Assembly: GCA_942491555.1 (NCBI GenBank)
Contig: CALOBN010000006.1
Coordinates: forward strand, 160,202-224,201
Length of the DNA: 64,000 nucleotides
Direction: 5' to 3'
From: Marinihelvus sp942491555
GTDB lineage: Bacteria; Pseudomonadota; Gammaproteobacteria; Xanthomonadales; SZUA-36
Position 1 is the stretch's first letter. Each line of letters begins with the position of its first letter. Shown here piece after piece: positions 53,430 through 62,202 of the stretch. The position numbers were made by a program, and so were the translations under genes. The notes under the pieces were generated by a model that had not been told where the DNA came from, made no database searches, and was given only the letters and a program-made list of their open reading frames with translations.

Positions 53430-55202
53430 TCAGGCCGCGACCCGGGTCGCGCGAAAAGCGGCGGCGGCGTGCCGGTTGGTTGGATAGCAGTTCGCCGGAT
53501 CAATCATTTCGAGCAGTTCGTATTTTTCCAGCCAGGCCATAAAGGCACGATCAGGGCGACTGATCGCGAACGTGATATCGCGACTTTTCAGCAGGTTAAT
53601 CGCCTGCTTGAGAACGCCAGCACCGGTGGTATCGATGTCCGTCATTGCCTCGGCATCCAATACAAACCAGCGCACCGGCGGAGCTGTCTGCACAACCAGT
53701 CGTTCGACCTCGTCCAGAAACAGGGTCGCGTTGGCAAAGTACAGCGGCGCACCAAACCGATACACCACCAGGCCCTCGGGGCTGACCGTGTCGCCCCCTT
53801 GAGCCGGGGCAAAATGGCTGCCATCTGCCGATTCCAGTAACGCGGTGGTATCCGGTGTCGATGCGCGCCGGATGACGTCGATGGTCGACAGCAGGAACGC
53901 GATGAGCACTGCCCGCAGTGGACCGAGGATAAGCACGGCAAGCAGGCACGTGGTCGCAATCCAGAATTCCGACCGGCGCATGCGCCACAGCTCCTTAAGC
54001 GCGTGAACCTCGATCAGGGACAGCACGGCATTGGCGACGATGCCGGCCAGTGCGGCATTGGGCAGATAGGCCAGTACGTCGGTAAAGAACAGCATCACCA
54101 GCATGATCGTGCCGGCCGCGACCAGGCTGGGTAACTGGCTGTGTGCACCGGCGGAATCCATCGCGGCCGAACGCGAGGGGCTGTTGCCCGTGACCAGGGA
54201 GCCGCTGAAGCCGGCTGCCAGGTTGGCCGCGCCATAGGCGAACAGCATCTGGTCACCGTCCGCCTTGTAACCGTACTTGGTGCTGTAACTGCGGCTCACC
54301 AGCAGGCCTTCGCACAACAGGATGGCCGAGATCGCCAGGGCGCTGGGCAGCAGGCGCAGGTAATCAACCAGCGGAATGCTTGGCAGCGTAAACGCCGGTG
54401 GGCCGGACGGCATATCGCCAAGGACACCCACGCCTTTCGCAGCCAGATCAAAGACCGCAACAATCACCGTCAACAGCACCAGGGTTACCAGCGCCCCGGG
54501 GACCCTGGGCGTGTAGCGCTTGAGCAAGCGAACCATCAGCAAGGCACCGAAACCGATCGCCAGCGACCACAGGTTGGTCCCGGGAATGGAATCGATCAGG
54601 GCCACGAACTCCAGGAAATAGCCTTCTGTGCTGACCGAGCTCTGCATTACGTCATGAAACTGGGATGCGGACTGCAAAACCCCGGAGCCCCCGTCAGACG
54701 CATGCGGCGCGGCAAGTATCTTGCGTACCTGGTTGGTGAATACCTCGATACCCAGGCCGGTGATGAACCCTGTCATCACCGCGCGCGACAGAAAATTGGC
54801 AATAAATGCGAGGCGAAAAAACCAGAAAATAAAGAACAGCGCCCCGACCATCAGCGCCAGTGCCAGCGCATATTGCAGGCGCATGGGATCTCCCGGCATG
54901 GCGAAGGCCACCAGCGCCGCGCCCACCAGGCCGGCCATCGAGGCATCGGGACTGGTCACGAGATGGCGTGAACTGGTTAGCAGGGCAAAGACCGCCAGCG
55001 GAATAATGGCGGCGTACAGGCCGGCCACCGGCGGCAGGCCTGCTACCTGGGCATAGCCAATATTGAGCGGAATCATCAGCGCGGCCAGGGTAATGCCCGC
55101 GGAGATTTCCCGGGGGGCATCGGCAAGTTTGACGCCTTTCAGTCCCGCGAACGGTCGCGGCCATGTGATGCGGGCGAATACGCCGCCGGGCTTTTGACTC
55201 AT
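53430..55202 (-). CDS. SulP family anion transporter with STAS domain
   Basis: A 590-residue carrier from ATG 55202. The SulP signature is split over MIPLNIGYAQVAGLPPVAGL and SGSLVTGNSPSRSAAMDSAG, with about twelve helices, followed by a C-terminal STAS domain (FVLDAEAMTDIDTTGAGVLK, residues about 490-590). Substrates of the family are sulfate, bicarbonate or dicarboxylates. Last gene of the minus-strand run that begins with the CoA-disulfide reductase. Confidence 0.9.
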   Translation of the reverse strand: MSQKPGGVFARITWPRPFAGLKGVKLADAPREISAGITLAALMIPLNIGYAQVAGLPPVAGLYAAIIPLAVFALLTSSRHLVTSPDASMAGLVGAALVAFAMPGDPMRLQYALALALMVGALFFIFWFFRLAFIANFLSRAVMTGFITGLGIEVFTNQVRKILAAPHASDGGSGVLQSASQFHDVMQSSVSTEGYFLEFVALIDSIPGTNLWSLAIGFGALLMVRLLKRYTPRVPGALVTLVLLTVIVAVFDLAAKGVGVLGDMPSGPPAFTLPSIPLVDYLRLLPSALAISAILLCEGLLVSRSYSTKYGYKADGDQMLFAYGAANLAAGFSGSLVTGNSPSRSAAMDSAGAHSQLPSLVAAGTIMLVMLFFTDVLAYLPNAALAGIVANAVLSLIEVHALKELWRMRRSEFWIATTCLLAVLILGPLRAVLIAFLLSTIDVIRRASTPDTTALLESADGSHFAPAQGGDTVSPEGLVVYRFGAPLYFANATLFLDEVERLVVQTAPPVRWFVLDAEAMTDIDTTGAGVLKQAINLLKSRDITFAISRPDRAFMAWLEKYELLEMIDPANCYPTNRHAAAAFRATRVAA

Positions 55203-55242
55203 TAACCGCAAACCCCTTTTATGATGACCGCGACAGTGGCGG

Positions 55243-56121
55243 TCACGTGGCGCCTTCCGGGGCATGCTTGCCCGCCCGCCTGGCGAATATCTTCGCGCCA
55301 ATGGCCGCCAACACCACCGACCACAAGGTCCACATAACGACCATCACCAGGACTCGTGGGTCGGCATCAGGAATGGCCAGCGCGGCGGCCAGTACCGCTG
55401 CGACATTCCGCGTCCCCATACCCAGTGCCATCACGCTGCGCTGATTCTGTCTCAGGCCAAAGCCAAGCCGGTAAGTGATGAACCCCATGCCGAGCATGAA
55501 CAGCGTCATCGCCAGCAGGGCCAGTTCACCGGCCGTGTTGAGCATTCCCCGGCCGTACAGCGCCAGGCACCAGACAATGGTCAGCAGGGTGGAGATCAGG
55601 GCCAGGCCCTTAACCAGGGGAAAGACCCTGTTGCTGAACGAGTCAGCAAAATGACGCGTTAAGGCACCGATGATCAGTGGCAGCAGAATGGTCAGGAGCA
55701 GCGGCTTTGCCAGTGCCCAGGTATCAATCACCAGCCCCTGGATCAGCAGGGGTGCCATCAGGGGCATCAGCAATACGGTGCCTACGGCGACCAGCGGAAT
55801 AAAGGCGCCCGCGAAGCCCATGTCACCTTTGGCTTTGCCCACCATCTGCTGGAGAAAGGGCGCGCAGGGTGCCAGGCTGGTGAGCAGCATCACAATGACG
55901 TAAGGCTCGTCCAGCGGCAGGGTAACGGTGATCAGGTAGGCCAGGGCCGGGCCCAGAATCCAGCCCCAGACGAAAATAATCAGCAGGGATTTGACATTCC
56001 GGAGCGCCCTGGCAACTTCAGGCAGCCTGACCTGGAGGCCCATGGCGGCGAGGTTGGACACGGTAAACACCAGGACCAGCGGCTGAAACGTGGTCTCGAG
56101 AAATTGCATCAAAGCGCTCAT
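55243..56121 (-). CDS. BASS family (bile acid:Na+ symporter-like) carrier
   Basis: A 292-residue membrane protein with nine to ten helices of the SBF-like/BASS family (GWILGPALAYLITVTLPLDE, TSLAPCAPFLQQMVGKAKGD, ALGMGTRNVAAVLAAALAIP). Members import bile acids, pantoate, pyruvate or other organic anions with sodium. Forty bases before the SulP gene and 23 after GDH, so part of one transcript. Confidence 0.85.
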   Translation of the reverse strand: MSALMQFLETTFQPLVLVFTVSNLAAMGLQVRLPEVARALRNVKSLLIIFVWGWILGPALAYLITVTLPLDEPYVIVMLLTSLAPCAPFLQQMVGKAKGDMGFAGAFIPLVAVGTVLLMPLMAPLLIQGLVIDTWALAKPLLLTILLPLIIGALTRHFADSFSNRVFPLVKGLALISTLLTIVWCLALYGRGMLNTAGELALLAMTLFMLGMGFITYRLGFGLRQNQRSVMALGMGTRNVAAVLAAALAIPDADPRVLVMVVMWTLWSVVLAAIGAKIFARRAGKHAPEGAT

Positions 56122-56144
56122 CGCGAACCGTGCATTTTTTCAGA

Positions 56145-57401
56145 TCAGGCCAGTAAGGAAGGCGGCAGGTGCTGGCTGATCGCCCGCCTGGAGGCCGCCG
56201 CGCGCGCGACGCGTTTAACGGCCAGCACGAAGGCGGCGGTGCGGTGGTCTATACCGTCGCGCTGCGACAACTCATTCATGCTGCTGTAGGCCTTGCGCAT
56301 CATTTTTTCCAACTCCTCGACAACTTTGGCTTCTTCCCAGCGGAACTGCTGGATGTTCTGACACCATTCAAAATAGCTGACGGTGACGCCACCAGCGTTG
56401 GCAAGAATATCGGGAATGACGGTAACGCCCTTGCTGACCAGGATGTCGTGGCCTTCCGCGGTGCAGGGACCATTGGCGCCTTCCACGACGATCTCCGCTT
56501 GTACATCAGCGGCGTTCTCAGCGGTAATCGCCTCTTCGAGTGCGGCGGGGATCAGCACATCGGCCTTGTAGGTAAGCACTTCGCCGCCGTCTATGTCATT
56601 GGCGCCAGGGAAGCCCTTGACGACCTTGTTCTCTTTTACCCACGCGAGCAGGGCGGGTATGTCTATGCCGTCGTCGTTGGCGATACCACCGCTTACATCG
56701 GAGACGGCGACAATTTTGCCGCCATGAGCCGCGATCAGCCGGGCCGAGTGGCTGCCAACATTGCCGAAGCCCTGGATGGCCACGGTGGCGTCGGCAAGCT
56801 CACGGTTGCTGCCGGCCAGGCACTCTTTCAGCACATACATGATGCCGCGGCCGGTGGCCTCGTTGCGGCCTTCCGAGCCGTACAGGTCGAGCGGTTTACC
56901 GGTGACCACGGCCGGACTGAAGCCGTAGTACTTGGAGTACTCGTCCATGATCCAGCCCATGATCCTGGCGTTGGTGTTCACGTCCGGAGCCGGGATGTCG
57001 ATGGTTGGCCCAATCACTTCCTTGATCAGCTCAACAAAGGTCGTGGTAATGCGGTAAAGCTCGGCTTCACTGAGCTTGGCCGGGTCGCAGTTAATGCCGC
57101 CCTTGGCGCCACCGTAGGGTACGTCGACCAGGGCGGTCTTCCAGGTCATCAGGCTGGCCAGGCTGGCCGCGTGGTCTTCATCCATGCTGGGGTGATAGCG
57201 CAGGCCGCCTTTCATAGGGCCGCGGGAACTGTTGTGCTGCACCCGGTAACCCAGGTGATGATGCAAGCCGCCATCGTCCCGCTCGGTGACGATTTCCACT
57301 TTTACGGTCCGCTTGGGGGTAAGCAGGATGGTGCGTAACTGCTCGTTAAGCTCAAGGTGATCGGCAGCGCGACTGAAAAACAGGTTAACGGTGTTCAGCA
57401 T
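56145..57401 (-). CDS. gdhA: Glutamate dehydrogenase (Glu/Leu/Phe/Val dehydrogenase family)
   Basis: A 418-residue hexameric-type dehydrogenase. The glutamate side-chain region is MKGGLRYHP, the catalytic Lys is in PYGGAKGGI, and the dinucleotide-binding motif is IQGFGNVGSHSARLIAAHGG. The length and DIPAPDVNT motif fit NAD(P)-dependent GDH rather than leucine dehydrogenase. Interconverts glutamate and 2-oxoglutarate plus ammonia. Sixty-six bases after the GRE activase, it may recycle amino nitrogen from the pathway. Confidence 0.92.
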   Translation of the reverse strand: MLNTVNLFFSRAADHLELNEQLRTILLTPKRTVKVEIVTERDDGGLHHHLGYRVQHNSSRGPMKGGLRYHPSMDEDHAASLASLMTWKTALVDVPYGGAKGGINCDPAKLSEAELYRITTTFVELIKEVIGPTIDIPAPDVNTNARIMGWIMDEYSKYYGFSPAVVTGKPLDLYGSEGRNEATGRGIMYVLKECLAGSNRELADATVAIQGFGNVGSHSARLIAAHGGKIVAVSDVSGGIANDDGIDIPALLAWVKENKVVKGFPGANDIDGGEVLTYKADVLIPAALEEAITAENAADVQAEIVVEGANGPCTAEGHDILVSKGVTVIPDILANAGGVTVSYFEWCQNIQQFRWEEAKVVEELEKMMRKAYSSMNELSQRDGIDHRTAAFVLAVKRVARAAASRRAISQHLPPSLLA

Positions 57402-57467
57402 GGCGGGGCTCCTGCTCTGGTACGGCGATTGGGTTCGTATCGATTGTCATGGTTGCGCTTAACAGCC

Positions 57468-58433
57468 TCAGGTATTTGCACTGTCGGATGTCCGGCCGAA
57501 TGCCTCATCAATCATTGCCTGGAAATAAGCGACGAGCTCCTTGTCCGGAGTTTTGAAGTCATTCATTTCGTAAATGGCTCCGAGAAAGCCGTACTTGGCC
57601 AGGCCAAAACGGTGATAAGGCAACAGTTCGTAATCAATGACATTTTTATGGGGCTTGATGAAGTCCAGCACGGCGCGGATGTGTTCTTCGTCGGCATTGA
57701 CACCGGGGATCAGCGGCGTGCGGACAATGAAATCGATGTCCGGAAAGGTTTCGTAGGCTTTTTTGAAATTTTCCAGGATGCGCTTGTTGTCAACGCCCAC
57801 CCACTTCTTGTGCCGTTCCGGATCCATGAGCTTGTTGTCATGAAGCATGATGTCGACATGCGGCAAGACCTGTTCCATGAAGCGCCACGGCACATTACCG
57901 GCGGTTTCAATCGCCGTGCTGATGCCACGCGCATGAGCCTCTTTCAGCAATGCCTCGGTGAAATCCGGATACATCAGGCATTCGCCGCCGCTCAGGGTCA
58001 TGCCGCCACCGGAATTACGGTAGGTCGAGGCATCCTGCTCGACGATATCCAGCACCTGGTCGACGGTCTTTTCCTCACCAAACATGGACAGCGCCCCGGT
58101 CGGGCAGAGATCAACCGTCTCCTGGCCACATCCAGCCGCCAGGTCCCAGTTGACATGTACCTTGTCGTCTTCACCGTCCGCCACGTAGAAAGCACCTTGC
58201 GGGGCCGGCGGCTTCAGACAGGCACCACACTTTTCTTTGCCCCAGCACATTTGGCGGTCATAGGCCAATTCAGGCCGGGGCGCGATGCTCTCAGGGTTGG
58301 AGCACCATTTACAGCGCAGTGAGCAGCCCTTGAGGAAAACGGTCGTGCGGATGCCCGGGCCATCGTGGCTGCAGTATTTCTGAATGTTCAGAACGATGCC
58401 TGAAGGGTTGGATTGTCCGGTGTTCGGGTTCAT
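57468..58433 (-). CDS. Glycyl-radical-enzyme activase (radical SAM)
   Basis: A 321-residue radical SAM enzyme. The SAM-cleaving cluster is bound by C37, C41 and C44 (GCSLRCKWCSNPE). A ferredoxin-like insert follows with Cys at 63, 69, 72, 102 and 110, fewer than the eight of activases with two auxiliary clusters. GGGMTLSGGECLMYPDF is the family motif. It installs the glycyl radical of the enzyme encoded at 59719-62178. The start overlaps the stop of the PFK-family gene as ATGA (58430-58433), with GGAAGGAA as ribosome-binding site. Confidence 0.92.
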   Translation of the reverse strand: MNPNTGQSNPSGIVLNIQKYCSHDGPGIRTTVFLKGCSLRCKWCSNPESIAPRPELAYDRQMCWGKEKCGACLKPPAPQGAFYVADGEDDKVHVNWDLAAGCGQETVDLCPTGALSMFGEEKTVDQVLDIVEQDASTYRNSGGGMTLSGGECLMYPDFTEALLKEAHARGISTAIETAGNVPWRFMEQVLPHVDIMLHDNKLMDPERHKKWVGVDNKRILENFKKAYETFPDIDFIVRTPLIPGVNADEEHIRAVLDFIKPHKNVIDYELLPYHRFGLAKYGFLGAIYEMNDFKTPDKELVAYFQAMIDEAFGRTSDSANT

Positions 58434-59608
58434 GAGGCATTCCTTCCGAGGCAAATACCGATGGATTCGGCAACGGTCAGAAAATCGCTATCTGCGGGAA
58501 CGGTTCTGACCTTGTTGATGGCATCAGACAGCGGAATGAAATCCAGCGTGGGTGCGCCAAAAGTGACCATCACCCCGCTCTTGTCTGCCTCCAGCGCGCG
58601 CACCGCGCCGGCGCCATAGGCGATTCCCAGCTGGCGGTCCACGGCGGTGGGGGAATTGCTGCGTGTCCAGGGGCTGAGGACCAGCGGAAATGTTTCCTCC
58701 GGCAGTCGAAGTTGCAGTGTGTTTGCGACCGTTTCAGCGGCCTTGCCCGATTCCTTGATGACGAAGTCACTGGCATCGCCCGTGGCCAGCGGCGAGAGGG
58801 ATGCCTTGAGCTTGGATGCCTTCAGGTTCGCGTTTGCCTGGTGCGTGAACTGCGCACCCTCGGCGACTACCACCAATCCAAACGGTCTGCTGACAGACAT
58901 TCTGTTCTTCAGATGTGCAGCGATGGCAGACAGGTCCGCAGAAATCTCCGGTATAAGTACCGCGTCGGCACCGACGGCAATGGCCGACTGCAAGGCCAGC
59001 CAACCACTGTGTTTACCGAGCACCTCCACGACGCCGATCTTGTGGGCTGACTGGGCAGCCTGTCGAACACGATCCAGCATCTCGATGGTAAAGCTCAGCG
59101 CGCTGTTAAACCCGAAAGAAACCTTGGTGACCGCAATATCATTTTCCACGGAGCGTGGAACACAGATCACGTTGAGCCCTTTCTGCTGAAGCTTGTAGAT
59201 GATGTTCATACCACGGGCGCCAACGGCCGTGACCAGGCCATCGATCTGCTGGGCCTGCAATGCTGCCAGCAGCCGGTCGGACAGGTCGACTTCCTGAATG
59301 AACCCATCCTCGTCAACCGTGCGCACGTTGAACGGATCCACCCTGGGTGACTGGCCGAGCATGTTTCCACCGGCCGGATCAAGGTTCTGGATCAGTTCCG
59401 GGGTCAGGGAAACCAGGCCGCCATCGGGATAGCGGTCCGGTTCAAGCAGGGGGGCGAAACCATCACGGATTCCGACGACCTCCCAGCCCAGTTTGTGCGC
59501 CGCCATTGCCGTGCCCATGATGACGGCGTTCATTCCCGGGACAAAACCGCCACCCACATTGATGGCGATTCGTCTTGGGGAAACAGCAGGTTTATTTTCG
59601 GTGCTCAT
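58430..59608 (-). CDS. Divergent phosphofructokinase-family protein
   Basis: A 392-residue PfkA-superfamily protein. The nucleotide loop is INVGGGFVPGMNAVIMG where ATP-PFK has GGDAPGMN, and the catalytic motif PGTIDND/PKTIDND reads PRSVENDIAV: the base Asp is replaced by Glu. The EVLGKHSGWLALQSA segment (usual MGRHAGWIA) and VLIPE are kept, so the fold and phosphate site are present. Substrate may not be fructose 6-phosphate. Sandwiched between the glycyl radical enzyme and its activase, with which it shares translation coupling. Confidence 0.8.
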   Translation of the reverse strand: MSTENKPAVSPRRIAINVGGGFVPGMNAVIMGTAMAAHKLGWEVVGIRDGFAPLLEPDRYPDGGLVSLTPELIQNLDPAGGNMLGQSPRVDPFNVRTVDEDGFIQEVDLSDRLLAALQAQQIDGLVTAVGARGMNIIYKLQQKGLNVICVPRSVENDIAVTKVSFGFNSALSFTIEMLDRVRQAAQSAHKIGVVEVLGKHSGWLALQSAIAVGADAVLIPEISADLSAIAAHLKNRMSVSRPFGLVVVAEGAQFTHQANANLKASKLKASLSPLATGDASDFVIKESGKAAETVANTLQLRLPEETFPLVLSPWTRSNSPTAVDRQLGIAYGAGAVRALEADKSGVMVTFGAPTLDFIPLSDAINKVRTVPADSDFLTVAESIGICLGRNAS

Positions 59609-59672
59609 GATGCTAAATCCTGGTTAATGAATTCGCCCTGGAGACTGCACACCCAGGACACAAGGAGAGCAA

Positions 59673-59705
59673 CCGGGCGGCGTCGCGGTATGCGACGCCG
59701 CCCGG
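59673..59705 (-). terminator. Intra-operon hairpin between GRE and PFK genes
   Basis: A perfect 14-bp G/C-rich stem (CCGGGCGGCGTCGC and its complement) around GGTAT, directly after the stop of the glycyl radical enzyme on the minus strand. No good T-run follows, so it may be an mRNA-stabilising or partial terminator element that keeps the enzyme more abundant than its downstream partners. Confidence 0.65.
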
Positions 59706-59718
59706 CTCCCGTTTTGCT

Positions 59719-62178
59719 TCAACAAATATTTTGACCATCGAACGATTGCAGCGTCCGTTCTATGAGCTCGTCCTGCACACCCTTGTGCAATTTTGTAAAG
59801 AAGGCGCTGAACCCGGCGACACGTACCACGAGGTCGCGGTAGTTTTCCGGGTGCTTCTGGGCATCCCGTAACTTTTCGGTATCGAGGACGTTGAACTGGA
59901 TGTGATACCCCTCGTTGGTGAACAGGGTTCTCACCAGGTTCATCACGTTCTCGCGGCCTTTTCGCGTGGTGAGCTGATCGGGTGGTAGTTTCATGTTCAT
60001 GTGCGTGGCACACCATTTCACATGGTCGTTGCCCTTCGCAGCAGACATGACGAGCGCGGTTGGCCCGCTCACATCGGTACCCGGCATGGCTGACAGGCTG
60101 CCATCGGTAAGCGCCACGCCGGCCTTCTTGCCGTTGGGCAGTGCGCCGGTCACCATCCCCATCAGGTTGTGGACACTCTTGGTGTACTGGTCGAGCGAGG
60201 TCTTGGTGTCTTTGCTGATGTAGTTGCCGCCGCCATCGACGTTGTTAAAGGCCGCCAGGATACTGTTATTCACCCTGAGGAGCATTTTGCTCACCTCGTC
60301 AATGTCGTTGCCGTGCTTCGGCGCATCCTGGTAGCACATCTTGTGCACTTTCTCGTACTTGCCTTCGAAGTTGGCCGCCAAAGCCGCTTTCAGTTCGGCC
60401 ATGGTCAGCTTCTTCTTGTCGAATACCAGGTCCTTCACTGCCATCAGTGAGTTTGCTGCATCCACGCCGCCGACCGAGATCTGTGCAACCGTGTAGTAAT
60501 TGGCGCCGCCAGCCCAGGTCTCGAGGCCGGTCTCGATACATCCGCCGGTCAGGACCGAGCGCCAGCTACAGGGGAGGAAATCCGCCTGCAGGATGTTCGA
60601 AATCCAGGCCGCGTGACGCAGTGTGTCTTCGCAGAATTGAAGCTGCTTTTCAAAGGCCACGTACAGTTCCTCGAAGTCCTTGAAATCCACTGGATCTCCA
60701 GTCTTGGGACCGACCTGCGTCTTGGTTCGCGGATCGAAGCCATCGTTCATGGTCAACTCGATTATCTTGCCGAGGTTGGGCTGCCCCTCCACCGGGTGAC
60801 CGGTCTCATACGGGAGGTAGCTTCCCACGCAGGCCCCGACACAGGTGCGTCGGGCTTTCGAAAGCGGCAGATCGCCCACCCGGTCGTTGTGGCCCCAGAG
60901 GTGCAGGGCCCGCTTCATCATAACGTCCGCGTTGAGGAATTGCGGCAGACCGATGCCGGTCCCGATCACATCGAGCACTTTCTCAATGAACTTGCCCGGC
61001 GTATTCGGGGTAAGCGCAACCGTGAGCGGAGGCTGCGGTAGTGCGAGATAGAGCGATGAATCGAGAATCACGTAATCCATCTCCGCGGTGGCATCGCCGC
61101 CTTCTTCGGTGTATCCCGCGAGGGTGATACTCTGTCCCAGGTCGGCGGAGTTGGCCTTGGCGATTCGCTCGCCATAGTAGTAATTGATCTCATTCAACTT
61201 GATGGTGAGGTTCTTGAACATGAACACCGCGTCGTCATAGGTGATAAGTCCGGCCGCCTTGTCGGCCTGGTAGAAAGGCTCCAGGTTCTGACCCAGGTAG
61301 GCCTCGGAGTATCCGCAACCAATCTGCTCCAGTTCGGCAATGATGTGACACAGAAAGTGACACTGGATGGCTTCACGCAGGTTGCGGGCAGGATTCTCCG
61401 GCACCCATTCGCAGGTCTCGGCGATCGAAATCAGTTCTGCTTTGCGGGTTTCGTCGGTTTCTTCGGCAGCCATTTCCCGCGCCAGCTCGGCGTAGCGATG
61501 GGCGTAGCGGATCGCCGCCCGCATCACGATGAGGGATGCCTCATAGAAATAGAACTTGGTGAGGTTCGGCATCCGCATCTCGAGGGCCATCTGCCGCTCC
61601 TCGACTTCCTTGATCATGCTGGCGAGGCCTTCGCGGTAAACCCGCGGGTAGTTCAGGTTACCACCGCCGGCCGGCCAGTCATGAAACGCGGCGATCAGGC
61701 CGGCGTCGTAAGAGGGTTTTGGGTCGTAGCCATAGCGCTTCTCAAAGATGGCTTCGGTGCGGAGTTTCATCCCACGCGGGCCCCAGTAGTCGATCGCCCA
61801 CTGGTTCGCCGCCTTGTCTTCCGGCGTCGGCGAGTTTTCGACCGTCTTCTCCTCTATCATCCAGTCCACCTGCCATTCGGGATAGGTGTAGAGCGCGTTG
61901 AGTTTGCCTGCCATGGCGCCAACAAAGAGGTTGTCGTCGATATACAGTTTCTTGCGGTCCAGAACGGCAGCCAGGAATTTGGCGCGTTGGAGGAGCGCAT
62001 GATCGCCAGCGGATTCCTCGTACATCTCCTTCATGATCCTGACTCGCTCGAAGTCGAGGTCCTGGGGCGTACTTCTGAGCAGCTCTTTCAGCTGGTCAAT
62101 GCGTGCGTCATCAGCGACAACTTTGGCTGTGACAGGATGGTTCTTGGTGGCGTTCTCTGACATTTTGATGTTCTCCAT
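59719..62178 (-). CDS. Glycyl radical enzyme of unknown substrate
   Basis: An 819-residue pyruvate formate-lyase-like enzyme. The radical glycine is G789 in VRVAGFSAFF. The thiyl Cys is C450 in RRTCVGACVGSYLPYETGH. Eliminases such as CutC, glycerol dehydratase and isethionate lyase have Cys-Val-Glu here, whereas this has Cys-Val-Gly; nor is it the Cys-Cys of pyruvate formate-lyase. C446 is a second Cys four residues away. GGCIETGLETWAGGANYY and the QVGPKTGDP motif are usual for the superfamily. The substrate could be a carboxylate (decarboxylase or fumarate-adding type) or something new. A second ATG lies at 62163. Sensitive to oxygen, thus active when oxygen is absent. Confidence 0.9.
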   Translation of the reverse strand: MENIKMSENATKNHPVTAKVVADDARIDQLKELLRSTPQDLDFERVRIMKEMYEESAGDHALLQRAKFLAAVLDRKKLYIDDNLFVGAMAGKLNALYTYPEWQVDWMIEEKTVENSPTPEDKAANQWAIDYWGPRGMKLRTEAIFEKRYGYDPKPSYDAGLIAAFHDWPAGGGNLNYPRVYREGLASMIKEVEERQMALEMRMPNLTKFYFYEASLIVMRAAIRYAHRYAELAREMAAEETDETRKAELISIAETCEWVPENPARNLREAIQCHFLCHIIAELEQIGCGYSEAYLGQNLEPFYQADKAAGLITYDDAVFMFKNLTIKLNEINYYYGERIAKANSADLGQSITLAGYTEEGGDATAEMDYVILDSSLYLALPQPPLTVALTPNTPGKFIEKVLDVIGTGIGLPQFLNADVMMKRALHLWGHNDRVGDLPLSKARRTCVGACVGSYLPYETGHPVEGQPNLGKIIELTMNDGFDPRTKTQVGPKTGDPVDFKDFEELYVAFEKQLQFCEDTLRHAAWISNILQADFLPCSWRSVLTGGCIETGLETWAGGANYYTVAQISVGGVDAANSLMAVKDLVFDKKKLTMAELKAALAANFEGKYEKVHKMCYQDAPKHGNDIDEVSKMLLRVNNSILAAFNNVDGGGNYISKDTKTSLDQYTKSVHNLMGMVTGALPNGKKAGVALTDGSLSAMPGTDVSGPTALVMSAAKGNDHVKWCATHMNMKLPPDQLTTRKGRENVMNLVRTLFTNEGYHIQFNVLDTEKLRDAQKHPENYRDLVVRVAGFSAFFTKLHKGVQDELIERTLQSFDGQNIC

Positions 62179-62202
62179 TGATTCCTGAATTCTTTTGCTT
62201 AA

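Noticed and set aside
56169..57338. Plus-strand open frame of about 389 codons
   Set aside because: Antisense to a complete glutamate dehydrogenase gene with all motifs.
59719..62178. Calling the GRE pyruvate formate-lyase
   Set aside because: The Cys-Cys pair of PFL is absent and the central region differs; only the general superfamily motifs match.
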